Shown here: in pieces, positions 45,816-54,802 of the stretch
Numbering within the stretch: the stretch's first letter is position 1
Layout: each line of letters starts with the position of its first letter
Assembly: GCF_029953595.1 (NCBI RefSeq)
Contig: NZ_CP124535.1
Coordinates: 1,141,001-1,205,000, forward strand
Source of the DNA: Fuscovulum ytuae
GTDB lineage: Bacteria > Pseudomonadota > Alphaproteobacteria > Rhodobacterales > Rhodobacteraceae
DNA: 64,000 nt
Reading direction: 5' to 3'
The notes under the pieces: generated by a model
Told to the model about the DNA's origin: nothing
Database searches by the model: none
What the model saw: the letters and a program-made list of their open reading frames with translations, nothing else
Program-made: the position numbers and the translations under genes

Positions 45816-46981
45816 CCATGCGCCGCATCCTCGCCGCTGCCACCCTCGCCGTCTGCGCCCTGCTGCTCGTCTGGGTGTTCCGTCCCGCTCCCGTCCCGGT
45901 GGAGACGGCAAAGGTCAGTCGGGGCGATCTGGCCGTTGACGTCGAGGCGGAAGGGGAGGCCCGGATCCGAGAGGTAATCGTCATTTCAGCGCCCATCCTC
46001 GGGCTTCTGCATCGCATCACCCTCCATCCCGGCGATGCCGTCGTCGCGGGGCAAGTCGTCGCGGAAATCGGCCCCGTGCCCCCTGCCCTCATGGACGCGC
46101 GGACCCGTGCCATGGCCGAGGCGGGTGCGGCCGCTGCGGCGGCGGCTGTCGAACTGGCCCAAAGCCAGCTCATGCAGGCCGAAACGACGCTTGCCTTTGC
46201 CCGGATCGAGGCTGATCGCGCCTTAACGCTCTTTGACCGCGCCGCCCTGTCGCAACGCCTGCTGGACGAGACGATCCTTGCGGAACGGACTGCGGAGGCC
46301 AGCGTCGTAAGCGCCCGCGCCAGCCTTGCGGTACGCGAGAAAGAGAGACTTAGCGCCGATGCGGCCGTGAACGGTGCCACTTCCGGCGGCCGCGACTGCT
46401 GCACGGATGTCGTGGCCCCCGTGTCGGGCAGCGTCCTGCGCGTGCTGACCGAGGACGAGCAGGTGGTCCCGGCCTCGATCCCAATCATGGAGATCGGCGA
46501 TCTGGGCGACATGGAGATCATAGTGCATGTCCTGTCGCAGGATGCCGTGGACATTGCCGCTGGATACGAGGCGGCGATTACGGGCTGGGGCGGGCCAGAC
46601 CTCGCCGCGCGGGTGATCCGGGTGGACCCCAGCGCCACGACCCGCATCTCTGCGCTCGGGATCGAGGAACAGCGCGTCGAGGTCCGTCTGGCCCTCGCCG
46701 AGGCACCGCCCCCGACGCTCGGACATGGTTTCCGCGCCACGGCACGCATCACAGTGCGGACTGTTGAGGACGCGCTGCGTGTCCCGGTCGGGGCACTGTT
46801 CCGGGTCGGTGGGGACTGGGCGGTCTATGAGGTGGCGAACGGCAAGGCCGCGCTCACCCGCGTGACAATAGGCCTTCGCAACGATGAACATGCAGAGGTG
46901 ATGGACGGATTGTCGGAAGGCACGCTGGTCATCCTCTATCCTTCGGACAACGTGGCGGACGGGACGGCTGTGGCTCCCTAG
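45812..46981 (+). CDS. HlyD-family periplasmic adaptor of the ABC exporter
   Basis: A 389-residue membrane-fusion protein. An N-terminal anchor (AAATLAVCALLLVWVF) precedes a split lipoyl domain (ISAPILGLLHRITLHPGDAV and VVAPVSGSVLRVLTEDEQVV) around an Ala/Glu-rich coiled coil. The C-terminal beta-barrel contains VPVGALFRVGGDWAVYEV. With the ATPase and permease it makes a MacAB-like exporter lacking its own outer-membrane channel. Cargo unknown. Confidence 0.9.
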   Translation: MTMRRILAAATLAVCALLLVWVFRPAPVPVETAKVSRGDLAVDVEAEGEARIREVIVISAPILGLLHRITLHPGDAVVAGQVVAEIGPVPPALMDARTRAMAEAGAAAAAAAVELAQSQLMQAETTLAFARIEADRALTLFDRAALSQRLLDETILAERTAEASVVSARASLAVREKERLSADAAVNGATSGGRDCCTDVVAPVSGSVLRVLTEDEQVVPASIPIMEIGDLGDMEIIVHVLSQDAVDIAAGYEAAITGWGGPDLAARVIRVDPSATTRISALGIEEQRVEVRLALAEAPPPTLGHGFRATARITVRTVEDALRVPVGALFRVGGDWAVYEVANGKAALTRVTIGLRNDEHAEVMDGLSEGTLVILYPSDNVADGTAVAP

Positions 46982-47501
46982 TCCCGCGCGGGCACAAGCC
47001 CGCCAGTGACCGGGATAGGAAGGGCCATGTCCAAGCCGACCACGGCCCTCGCGACAATCCTGAACCGCCGCGATTGGGTCACGTTTCCCGTTTTGGCACT
47101 GTTCGGCTACCCGTCAGAACAAGGTTGATGGACAAACTTCTCGACCAAAGAGAAGATTTCGAAACGTTCCGCCCTGAGACGCGCGTCGATATCTCTGTCC
47201 TCCTTGGTGATCCTCCTATCGCGTGGTCAAGGACGTGGTGGGACCTCATGGAATGGGATCTCATTCGATAGCGCGTCGACAGGATCAACAGGCCGCGGAA
47301 AATGTCAGAAGGGCCGTTCTTGCAGGGCGATGGGCCTTCCTCGGAGACGCAGTCGCCGCACTCGCAAACCTCTGCTTCGGCCCCCATAGCCGACGTTCCA
47401 TCAGGACACCGCGCGGTCTCTCTTTCGCGTTTGTAAAATGACAAGTTCGGCCGAGGCTGTATGGAAACTGGCCGATGTGGTAGACTTCCGCAGGTCATGC
47501 G
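46982..47501. other. Decayed stretch between the ABC operon and IS remnant
   Basis: No recognisable family. Two short coupled frames lie just after the adaptor gene: 47027-47128 (33 codons, with AGGAAGG before the ATG) and 47128-47271 (47 codons; its ATG overlaps the preceding TGA). The rest looks non-coding. These may be the broken start of a lost gene. Confidence 0.3.
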
Positions 47502-47840
47502 GAGGCGGGCATCACCACAACCGTGCCGCAGCGGCCCGCGACCTCGGACCATGCGGCCAAGGGGATTTATGTGCAGGCGGACCTTATCTATGACGCCGAA
47601 CGGGCTGTCTATGGCTGCCCGGCAGGCGAAGACCTGACCGGCCGGTGGCCGTCAGGTTCTCCTCCAAGAGGCACGGTGAACGTGCTGTGCGCTCATGGCG
47701 AACCTAATCTCCGGAAATGCTCCGATCTCCCGCGCCCTGGATATCGCCACCACGTTTCCACACAGCCTCGGCAGAAAAGGTCGCTTGAACCCGAGATTTC
47801 GTTTCTCGCGGCTTTCCTTATACCGGCCGGTCGAAGGTAG
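47502..47840 (+). pseudogene. Remnant of an IS1182-family transposase
   Basis: The reading frame gives EAGITTTVPQRPATSDHAAK and then ADLIYDAERAVYGCPAGEDL, matching the conserved 'EAGI-TTTVP ... F-YDAERDVY-CPAG' block in the central-C-terminal part of IS1182 transposases. Just upstream, LADVVDF is in frame with a one-base slip before the RGHAEAGI-like sequence, so the copy is frameshifted. The sequence loses resemblance after about 47660. No intact ends are visible. Confidence 0.6.
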
Positions 47841-47957
47841 AGTTACGCCCCCTGCATGCGTCCCGCGCTGATCACCGATCGCGCCTGGGCTGACGATGCT
47901 TCGGCACTCCTTTGTCCACGCTCCTTGGCATCGATGATCGAAAGGCAGTGGGTTAAA

Positions 47958-48770
47958 CTACAGGATCGAAGGGTTATGCGCCTGAAACCCGAATGGCCCC
48001 GACGTGCGGTTGTCGATCATCGGCAGAATATGTTCAGGAAGATCAGGATCATCCGGGGCCAAAAGTCCAACCCGGCGTAGGTTGGCAATCAGGTTCGCGC
48101 GGGGGGGCGTGCGCTCCAGATAGGTGCGCACAGCGCAGGGCACATGATCACGATTGGCCGAGACGCCGACCTTCACCCCATGCAGCACCCGCCAGCGAAA
48201 GCTGTAGTCGGGGTAAAGCACTGTCTGCGTCACCTCAATTCCGGCGCCGGTCTCGTAGTCGTTCATGAACACCCGGTCGCCGGTCATAAGGGCAAGGCCT
48301 TGATAACGGAAATGTCGAGTAACGACGGCCTTGGGATCGCCGATGCGTTCAAGGCGCCTATAGAAGAGATGCTCTCCCTCAGGCGCGAAACTCACAAGCG
48401 AACGGATGACCATGCCCGGCGTGGACATCGACCAGTAATATTCGAAAAAGCTTCCCGAAAGCTGAAAGATGCGGGGGTCATTGCGCGCGAGAATTCGGTC
48501 GAAATGCATCCGCAAGACGCGTGAAAAGTTGTCGGACGACAGGCCGCGCAACTTCACGATGGTCGCAAAATCGGGCGGTGGCAGCCGGACCTCATATTCC
48601 TCCACGCCGAAGTAATCGCAAATTCGCCGTAAAAGCGCGGTGCGTGGAGAGGAGGTTCCCGCCAGGTAGCGGTTCAGTTGACTGCGGTTCAATCCGAGAT
48701 CCCGGGCCACCGTCGAGATGGACGGTCGATAGCTGCACAGCAGGCGCAAATTTGTAGATAGATCTGACAT
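47958..48770 (-). CDS. XRE-type helix-turn-helix regulator
   Basis: A 270-residue protein with an N-terminal Cro/CI-type HTH (PSISTVARDLGLNRSQLNRY, then LRRICDYFGVEEYEV) and an unassigned C-terminal domain of about 190 residues (FFEYYWSMSTPGMVIRSLV). The C-terminal domain is presumably the sensor. The ATG at 48770 is chosen because the HTH begins at once. It diverges from the racemase/transporter/asparaginase operon and is its likely regulator. Confidence 0.85.
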   Translation of the reverse strand: MSDLSTNLRLLCSYRPSISTVARDLGLNRSQLNRYLAGTSSPRTALLRRICDYFGVEEYEVRLPPPDFATIVKLRGLSSDNFSRVLRMHFDRILARNDPRIFQLSGSFFEYYWSMSTPGMVIRSLVSFAPEGEHLFYRRLERIGDPKAVVTRHFRYQGLALMTGDRVFMNDYETGAGIEVTQTVLYPDYSFRWRVLHGVKVGVSANRDHVPCAVRTYLERTPPRANLIANLRRVGLLAPDDPDLPEHILPMIDNRTSGPFGFQAHNPSIL

Positions 48771-48902
48771 GATACTATTTGGCCCTGTTTTAGCATCGGA
48801 ATGCATCAAAGTGTAACGGTTTGCGAAATTGTCAAGCGACACGACCTGGCGCCAGTCTGTTGGCCAAGGGGCATCAGACCCCAACCTTCGGGGATGTGCT
48901 TC

Positions 48903-49667
48903 ATGGACAGGACTGCCCGCGTCGCGCCGCGCCGCGCCACCATTGGGATCGTCGCGGGCTCGGGCCCCGAAGCGGGAATTGACCTTTGGGCCAAGATCCT
49001 ACGCCGCAATGCTGCCGTTCTGGGTCCGGCTTTCCGCGGCGATCTTGATGCGCCGCGCGTGGTCGTGTTGTCCGAACCACAGCTTGGGCTGTCGATGGAC
49101 CTTGCGAACAATGAAGGCCCGGTATGGGAAGCGATGCAAAGCACAGCCACCCGCATTGCGGCGCAGTCGGACGCATGGGCGATTGCCTGTAATACGTTGA
49201 ACTGGTTCGCACCCCGCATTGCGAGCCTTGGGTTGACGGCGGATTTCGTCAGCTTCCCCGGTGTGGTCGCCGATTGGATTCCAAGTTCTGGAATTCATCG
49301 ACTTGGTCTTCTGGGTGCCGCACCTGTAACCGAAATGGGCGCATGGTCGGCCTATCGAGACCTTGCCGGCCTGGTCGAAATCGAAACGCCCGCCGACCTG
49401 GGCGCGTTGCAGGATCTGATCTATGACGTGAAACGGCTTGGCTCGGCAGATCCGGGCCTGCGCCCGCGCTTTGCCCGGATTGTCGAGGCGATGCAGGCCG
49501 ATACTCTTCTGCTGGCCTGCACCGAACTGCCGCTGATTGCCGATTTCCCCACCTCGAAGACGCTCGTCGATGTGACCGATCTGGTCGCCGACGCGCTTGT
49601 CGCGCGCTCCCTTGCGGGAGGGGACCGCGCCACCATGACCCCCGCCCAACAGGAGAACGACGCATGA
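48903..49667 (+). CDS. Aspartate/glutamate racemase-family protein
   Basis: A 254-residue PLP-independent racemase fold. The phosphate-free start is TIGIVAGSGPEAGIDLWAKI. The two catalytic Cys positions are in WAIACNTLNWF and LLLACTELPLI, spaced as in aspartate racemases. As first gene of an asparagine/aspartate operon it probably interconverts D- and L-aspartate. It is coupled to the binding-protein gene by an ATGA overlap. Confidence 0.85.
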   Translation: MDRTARVAPRRATIGIVAGSGPEAGIDLWAKILRRNAAVLGPAFRGDLDAPRVVVLSEPQLGLSMDLANNEGPVWEAMQSTATRIAAQSDAWAIACNTLNWFAPRIASLGLTADFVSFPGVVADWIPSSGIHRLGLLGAAPVTEMGAWSAYRDLAGLVEIETPADLGALQDLIYDVKRLGSADPGLRPRFARIVEAMQADTLLLACTELPLIADFPTSKTLVDVTDLVADALVARSLAGGDRATMTPAQQENDA

Positions 49668-50902
49668 AGAAACTGCTTTTGACAGCAGGCGCCCTTGCGC
49701 TTGCAGCGGGCGCCGCAAACGCCCAAGTCGCCTGCCCGATCAAGATCGGTGCCACTGCTCCCTTGTCTGCCCCCGGTGCCGTCACCGGCGGAGAGGCGAT
49801 GCGGGATGCCATGACGATTGCCGAAGCTGACATCAACGCAGCCGGGGGTGTGTTGGGTTGTGAAGTCCAGGTCGTGGTGGCCGATGACGAAGGGCTGCCC
49901 GAACGCGGCCGCGCCGTGATGGAACGCCTGATCACCCAAGATGGTGTTGTGGCCGTGGGCGGGGGGTATCACTCATCTGTCGGTCTGGCGAACATGGAAG
50001 TGGCCGATGCTGCCGGCATTCCGGTGGTCTATGCCGAGACATGGAACGACGGGATCACTGGTGCAGGACGCAAGCATATCTTCCGCATTGCCCCCTTGTC
50101 GTCCGAAGTCGCCGCGATCTTTTCCAGCTTTGCCGCCACGGTGCCCGGGGTGAAAAAGGTGGTGATGGTCGCCGAAAACACCGACTACGGCCTGCCCGCG
50201 TCCGAGCAGACCAAGGCAGGGCTGGACAAAGCGGGCATCGCCTCGTCGGTCTTCACCGTCGATATCGGCACGCAGGATTTTTCCGGGATCATCGAGCGGA
50301 TCAAGGCCGAAGACCCGGACATGATCATCCAGTTGCTCACGGGGGAGGCCAGCTACAACTTTACCCAGCAATCCGCCGAGGCCGGTATCGGCCCGCAGGA
50401 TCTGCCCACCACCTGCGATCAGGCCGCGCTTGAATCCGGCGCTTTCTGGCAGAACGTGCCTGATGGCAACCTGTGCTTTGTCAATGCCGTTGGCCTGCCA
50501 CGCGCATTGTACAACGACAAGACCAATGCCTTTGTCGCGGCCTATACCGCCAAGACTGGCAAATCGGCGGCCGAATCCTATGCGATGGAAGCCTACGACT
50601 CGATCATGATCCTTGCAGAGGCCATGAAGATCGCCGGGTCCACAGACGGCGACGCCATCGTCACCGCGTTGGAGAACATCACCTATCAAGGCGTTCTGGG
50701 CGAGATCACGTTCCCCTACAATTCCGCCAACCCGCCCTCCACCGCCGGTGTTGCCGACTATTTCTGGCACCAGTTCCCAAACCCTGCTGTGACCATGGTG
50801 CAATATCAGGCAGCCGGACAACTGGCCGCGGACGCGCCCAATGTCTTCCCTCCGGCCTACAAGACGGGCGAGCCGATCTGGCCAGCCTCTGTTCAGCAGT
50901 AA
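49664..50902 (+). CDS. ABC substrate-binding protein (branched-chain amino acid type)
   Basis: A 412-residue periplasmic binding protein of the LivJ/type 1 fold. The signal peptide (residues 1-20, ending GAANA) precedes a Cys-containing mature start QVACPIKIGATAPLSAPGA. GGEAMRDAMTIAEADINAAG and the later VVMVAENTDYG are typical blocks. Linked enzymes suggest asparagine, aspartate or a related acid amide as ligand rather than leucine. Confidence 0.9.
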   Translation: MKKLLLTAGALALAAGAANAQVACPIKIGATAPLSAPGAVTGGEAMRDAMTIAEADINAAGGVLGCEVQVVVADDEGLPERGRAVMERLITQDGVVAVGGGYHSSVGLANMEVADAAGIPVVYAETWNDGITGAGRKHIFRIAPLSSEVAAIFSSFAATVPGVKKVVMVAENTDYGLPASEQTKAGLDKAGIASSVFTVDIGTQDFSGIIERIKAEDPDMIIQLLTGEASYNFTQQSAEAGIGPQDLPTTCDQAALESGAFWQNVPDGNLCFVNAVGLPRALYNDKTNAFVAAYTAKTGKSAAESYAMEAYDSIMILAEAMKIAGSTDGDAIVTALENITYQGVLGEITFPYNSANPPSTAGVADYFWHQFPNPAVTMVQYQAAGQLAADAPNVFPPAYKTGEPIWPASVQQ

Positions 50903-50915
50903 GAGGGGTATTCAC

Positions 50916-52154
50916 ATGGACCATCCGGGGTTCTTTTCCTTGGCCATTCTCTGGATGGTCCTTTGGGGGGCAATCGGCGGGGCGGTCATCCACCGCGCCT
51001 ATCTTGCCCGCGATCTGGATGTGACTGCCGCCCGCACAGTCGGCGTGGCGGTCGGGGCGGCGACGGGGCCTTTCGGCCTTGTCCCGCTTTACCTGCGAAC
51101 CCCGACACTGACCCAAGCGTGGCAGGCACTGCCCTGGATCGGAGTGGTTGCGGTATTTCTTTTCGCCTTTCAGGCGGCAGACCCCGACAATGTCTGTTTC
51201 ACCTCGGGGGCCTTTGTCACCTCGCAATTGGTGAACGGGCTGATCATGGGCACGATCTACGGGCTGATGGCGCTGGGTCTGGCGCTGATCTTTTCGATCA
51301 TCGGTATCGTCAGCTTTTCGCATGGCGAATTCTACATGATCGGCGGCATGGTGGTGTACTACATGACCGAAGTCTGGGCTCCTGGCCTTGGGCCCATCGC
51401 CGCTGTGATCGCAGCCTGTGCCGTTACCTTTGGCATCGGCGCGGCGTTCGAGCGGGCCTTTTTCACGCCGATCTATGCAGGAAAGGTCGAGCGTCCGAAT
51501 GAATATGCGATCCTTGTTACCTTCGGTCTGGCCTTTTTCCTGCAATATCTTGTGCAGGGGCTTTCGGGGGCAAACCCTGTCAAGGCTTCACCTTTCTTCG
51601 AACTTCCGCGCAGTGAATGGCCGGCAGGCGCGCCGATCATCGAAACCACCCGGTCGAATATAAAGCTTTTCGACTTGATCTCGATCTCGACGCCCCGCCT
51701 GACAGCGGCAATCCTATCGGTGGTCATGCTGCTGGCGCTGATCTGGTTTCTTTACAACACCTGGACCGGCCGGGCTTTGCGGGCCACGGCGCAGGACCGG
51801 CAGGCGGCGGCGGTCGCGGGCATCAATCCGGGGCGTATGAATATGCTTGCCTTTGGGCTGGGCTGCATGCTGGCCGGGCTGGCTGGCGCGGTTCTGGTGC
51901 AGGCCTTTTCCTGGCTGCCCCAGACTGGGGCCATTCCCGCACTGCGCGCCTTTGTCATCATCGTTCTGGGCGGTCTTGGATCCTTGCCAGGCGCCTTTAT
52001 CGGAGGATTAATCCTTGGTCTGGTCGAAGCGGCGGGCGCGGGCTGTGTGCCTGACCCGACTCGGGCAGCGGCCTATCTGCCGGCCTATGGCATGATCATC
52101 CTGACACTTGTCCTTCTCTTGCGCCCGCAGGGGCTATTTGGGAGGAAAGCATGA
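50916..52154 (+). CDS. ABC permease, LivH type with extended N-terminus
   Basis: A 412-residue membrane protein, over 100 residues longer than usual LivH. The canonical LivH start (VNGLIMGTIYGLMALGLALI) lies near residue 107. It is preceded by about 100 residues with two or three extra hydrophobic segments (LAILWMVLWGAIGGAVIHRA, PWIGVVAVFLFAF). The C-terminal GLGSLPGAFIGGLILGLVEA is normal. A GAGGGG site precedes the ATG at 50916. It pairs with the LivM-type gene next. Confidence 0.88.
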   Translation: MDHPGFFSLAILWMVLWGAIGGAVIHRAYLARDLDVTAARTVGVAVGAATGPFGLVPLYLRTPTLTQAWQALPWIGVVAVFLFAFQAADPDNVCFTSGAFVTSQLVNGLIMGTIYGLMALGLALIFSIIGIVSFSHGEFYMIGGMVVYYMTEVWAPGLGPIAAVIAACAVTFGIGAAFERAFFTPIYAGKVERPNEYAILVTFGLAFFLQYLVQGLSGANPVKASPFFELPRSEWPAGAPIIETTRSNIKLFDLISISTPRLTAAILSVVMLLALIWFLYNTWTGRALRATAQDRQAAAVAGINPGRMNMLAFGLGCMLAGLAGAVLVQAFSWLPQTGAIPALRAFVIIVLGGLGSLPGAFIGGLILGLVEAAGAGCVPDPTRAAAYLPAYGMIILTLVLLLRPQGLFGRKA

Positions 52155-53341
52155 TTTCCCATGCCCCCAAAATCGCCGGATATGTCGCGGCGGCCATTCT
52201 GGTCCTGTTCCCGTTAGTCTATTCGGCAGGCAACTATGACTTCGTGATGCATCTTTGGATCACGGCCTTTTACTACGCCATTCTTGCCTCAAGCTGGGCC
52301 TTGCTGGCGGGCTATGGCGGTCAGTTCTCATTCGCCCATCTCGCCTTTATGGCCATGGGGGCTTACGGCGCGGGGATTCTGGACAATTACGTCTTTCTGA
52401 CTTCTCTGCCGACGGGCACCTGCACCGAGTTCGGGATATTTGGAACCAACATCGTCCTTCTCCCCCCGTCAGGCACGGGCGACGCCGGCGCTTGTCTGAC
52501 AGCGGCCCGTGCAACATGGCCCGAAGGGGCAACCGTTAACCGCTTTCCGTTGCTTCTGCAGATTGCCTTCGGCGCAATCGTCGGTGGCGGGGCTGGCTGG
52601 CTGATCGGCACCTTGGTCCTTCGCCTGCGTGCGGCCTATCTGGCGCTCTTCACCGTGGGGCTTTCGGAAATCCTCCGTGCAGTCCTGTCGGCGGAGATCT
52701 GGCTGACCCGCGGGCAGGCTGGAATGCCGATGTCTCCGCTGTTCCCCGATGGCATCACCATCCTTGGCACATCCTATGGCCCGGCGGCCAAGCTGCCCGC
52801 CTATTACGTCATGCTGGCGCTGTTCTTTGCAACACTTGCGCTGCTTCTATGGGTAGCGCGGTCGCGGATCGGGCTGTTCCTGCGGTCCCTGCGCGAAGAT
52901 GAGGATGCAGCCGAGGCGCTTGGCGTCGATACAGTGAAATGGAAGCGCGCAGTCTTTGTTTTGACCGCCGCCATCGCAGCGACGGCTGGGGCGGTGCAAG
53001 GGCATTACGTTGGCCTGATCACCCCAAACACCATTGTGCTTTTGCAAATGTCGCTGGTCATCGCAATGGCGGTGATCGGAGGGCTCGAAAACGTGGTGGC
53101 GGCGGCCATCGGCGCGATCCTGATCTCTTTCGCGCTGGAGTTCCTGCGGACAGATTTCACCATTCTGGGTTTTGAGGTCGACATGACGACATGGCGGTTG
53201 GTTTTCTTCGGCCTGCTCTTGATGCTGACCCTGCGTTTCCTGCGAAATGGGGTGATCCAAGGCGCGCTGATGTGGATCGAACGGCGCGGTGTGGGCGCGG
53301 AAACCGTCGCCAAGCGTCGTGCGGTGGAGGAGGCAAAATGA
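52151..53341 (+). CDS. ABC permease, LivM type
   Basis: A 396-residue second permease with the LivM blocks SSWALLAGYGGQFSFAHLAF and RSRIGLFLRSLREDEDAAEA and a C-terminal GGLENVVAAAIGAILI. A roughly 40-residue insert (near residues 80-125, rich in Gly and Thr with two Cys) interrupts the usual first periplasmic loop. ATGA overlaps connect it to both neighbours. Confidence 0.9.
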   Translation: MISHAPKIAGYVAAAILVLFPLVYSAGNYDFVMHLWITAFYYAILASSWALLAGYGGQFSFAHLAFMAMGAYGAGILDNYVFLTSLPTGTCTEFGIFGTNIVLLPPSGTGDAGACLTAARATWPEGATVNRFPLLLQIAFGAIVGGGAGWLIGTLVLRLRAAYLALFTVGLSEILRAVLSAEIWLTRGQAGMPMSPLFPDGITILGTSYGPAAKLPAYYVMLALFFATLALLLWVARSRIGLFLRSLREDEDAAEALGVDTVKWKRAVFVLTAAIAATAGAVQGHYVGLITPNTIVLLQMSLVIAMAVIGGLENVVAAAIGAILISFALEFLRTDFTILGFEVDMTTWRLVFFGLLLMLTLRFLRNGVIQGALMWIERRGVGAETVAKRRAVEEAK

Positions 53342-54105
53342 TCACCCTTGACGTCAAAGACATCCGCAAGAAGTTCGGTAGCCACGAGGTGTTGAAAGGC
53401 GTCAGCTTTCGCATCGAAGGCCCGGAACTGGTCGGCCTAATCGGTCCTAACGGCGCAGGTAAGACGACTCTGACCAATGTGCTGGACGGCGCGATCAAAC
53501 CCGACGGCGGAACCATCCGGCTGAACGGCACAAGGATCGACCCGTTGCACCCCTATGAAATCGCCCGCGCCGGGTTGGGGCGCACCTTTCAGGTGACGCG
53601 CGCCTTTCGCCGAATGACGGTGCTGGAGAACCTCTACGTTCCCGCCATGGCCATGGACGCAAGCGTGAACCGCAAGGCGATGGAGGAAAAGGCCAACGAG
53701 ATCCTGGCCTTTCTGACCATCGACCATTTGCGGAACGAATATGGCCGCGCGCTATCTGGCGGGCAGCAGAAGCTGTTGGAACTGGGGCGTCTCTTGATGC
53801 TCGATCCCGATGTCTACATTCTGGACGAGCCCTTTGCCGGCGTGCACCCCAGCCTTATGGCCACGATCTACAAATGGATTGAGCGGGTGAATGGCGAGGG
53901 TAAGGCGATCATCCTGATTTCGCACCAGATGGAATCGATCTTCACCCTTTGCCGCCGCCTTCTGGTGCTGAACTTCGGCGATCTGATTGCCGACGGTCCT
54001 CCCGCCCTCGTCAAGAATGATCCCGCCGTGATCGATGCTTATCTGGGCGTCGAAGAAGACATGTCCGGCACTGGCCTGCTGACGCGAGAGGCGACCCATG
54101 CTTGA
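53338..54105 (+). CDS. ABC ATP-binding protein, LivG type
   Basis: A 255-residue ATPase. Walker A is GPNGAGKTTL, the family segment GLGRTFQVTRAFRRMTVLEN follows, the signature is LSGGQQKLLELGRLL and Walker B is VYILDEPFAGVHP. The C-terminus contains the LivG-like ISHQMESIFTLCRRLLVLNFG. It overlaps livF-type gene by eight bases. Confidence 0.93.
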   Translation: MITLDVKDIRKKFGSHEVLKGVSFRIEGPELVGLIGPNGAGKTTLTNVLDGAIKPDGGTIRLNGTRIDPLHPYEIARAGLGRTFQVTRAFRRMTVLENLYVPAMAMDASVNRKAMEEKANEILAFLTIDHLRNEYGRALSGGQQKLLELGRLLMLDPDVYILDEPFAGVHPSLMATIYKWIERVNGEGKAIILISHQMESIFTLCRRLLVLNFGDLIADGPPALVKNDPAVIDAYLGVEEDMSGTGLLTREATHA

Positions 54106-54802
54106 AGTGCGCAACATGGACGTCGGCTATTACCGCGACCTGAACATTCTTTCGGCGCTGAACCTTGATGTGAAGCGAGGCCAGATCGTCACCATCCTTG
54201 GTGCAAATGGGGTGGGTAAGTCCACCTCACTCAAGGCAATCTACGGCTTTCTGCGCCCTAATGGCGGCACCATTCATCTGGATGGCAAGCCATTGATCGA
54301 TGTACCCCCGCATGAGCGGATCAACCTTGGCCTTGCCTATATCCCCCAGCATCCCGGCATCTTTCGCGAGATGACGGTCGAAGAAAACTTGCTCTTGGGC
54401 GCATGGACCTTCCGGCGTGACAAGGCCCGGATTGCGGAAAAGCTGGACGAACAATACAGCCGCTTTCCGGTCTTGAAGGAAAAGCGTCGTCAGCCGTCGG
54501 GGCAGCTTTCGGGCGGGCAGCAGCGGATGATCGAGATCGGCCGCACCCTGATGGGCAACCCCAAGGTCCTGTTGGTCGATGAACCCACGGCGGGCCTGTC
54601 CAAGACCTATGCCGAAGAGGTCTATCAGATGCTGCGCGATCTGCGCGACAGGGACAATCTTGGTATCCTGCTTGTCGATCAGGAAATCCGCCACGCGCTG
54701 CGGATCGCTGACTATGTCTATGTGCTGGAACTGGGGCGCAACAAGTTCGAAGGCCCGCCATCCGAGTTCGGCGATCTGCAAAAAGCGTTCTGGGTGGGCT
54801 GA
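54098..54802 (+). CDS. ABC ATP-binding protein, LivF type
   Basis: A 234-residue ATPase. Walker A is GANGVGKSTSLKAI, signature LSGGQQRMIEIGRTL, Walker B VLLVDEPTAGLS, with YIPQHPGIFREMTVEENLLL in the Q-loop region, typical of LivF. It completes the five-part importer and overlaps the asparaginase start (TGATG). Confidence 0.93.
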   Translation: MLEVRNMDVGYYRDLNILSALNLDVKRGQIVTILGANGVGKSTSLKAIYGFLRPNGGTIHLDGKPLIDVPPHERINLGLAYIPQHPGIFREMTVEENLLLGAWTFRRDKARIAEKLDEQYSRFPVLKEKRRQPSGQLSGGQQRMIEIGRTLMGNPKVLLVDEPTAGLSKTYAEEVYQMLRDLRDRDNLGILLVDQEIRHALRIADYVYVLELGRNKFEGPPSEFGDLQKAFWVG

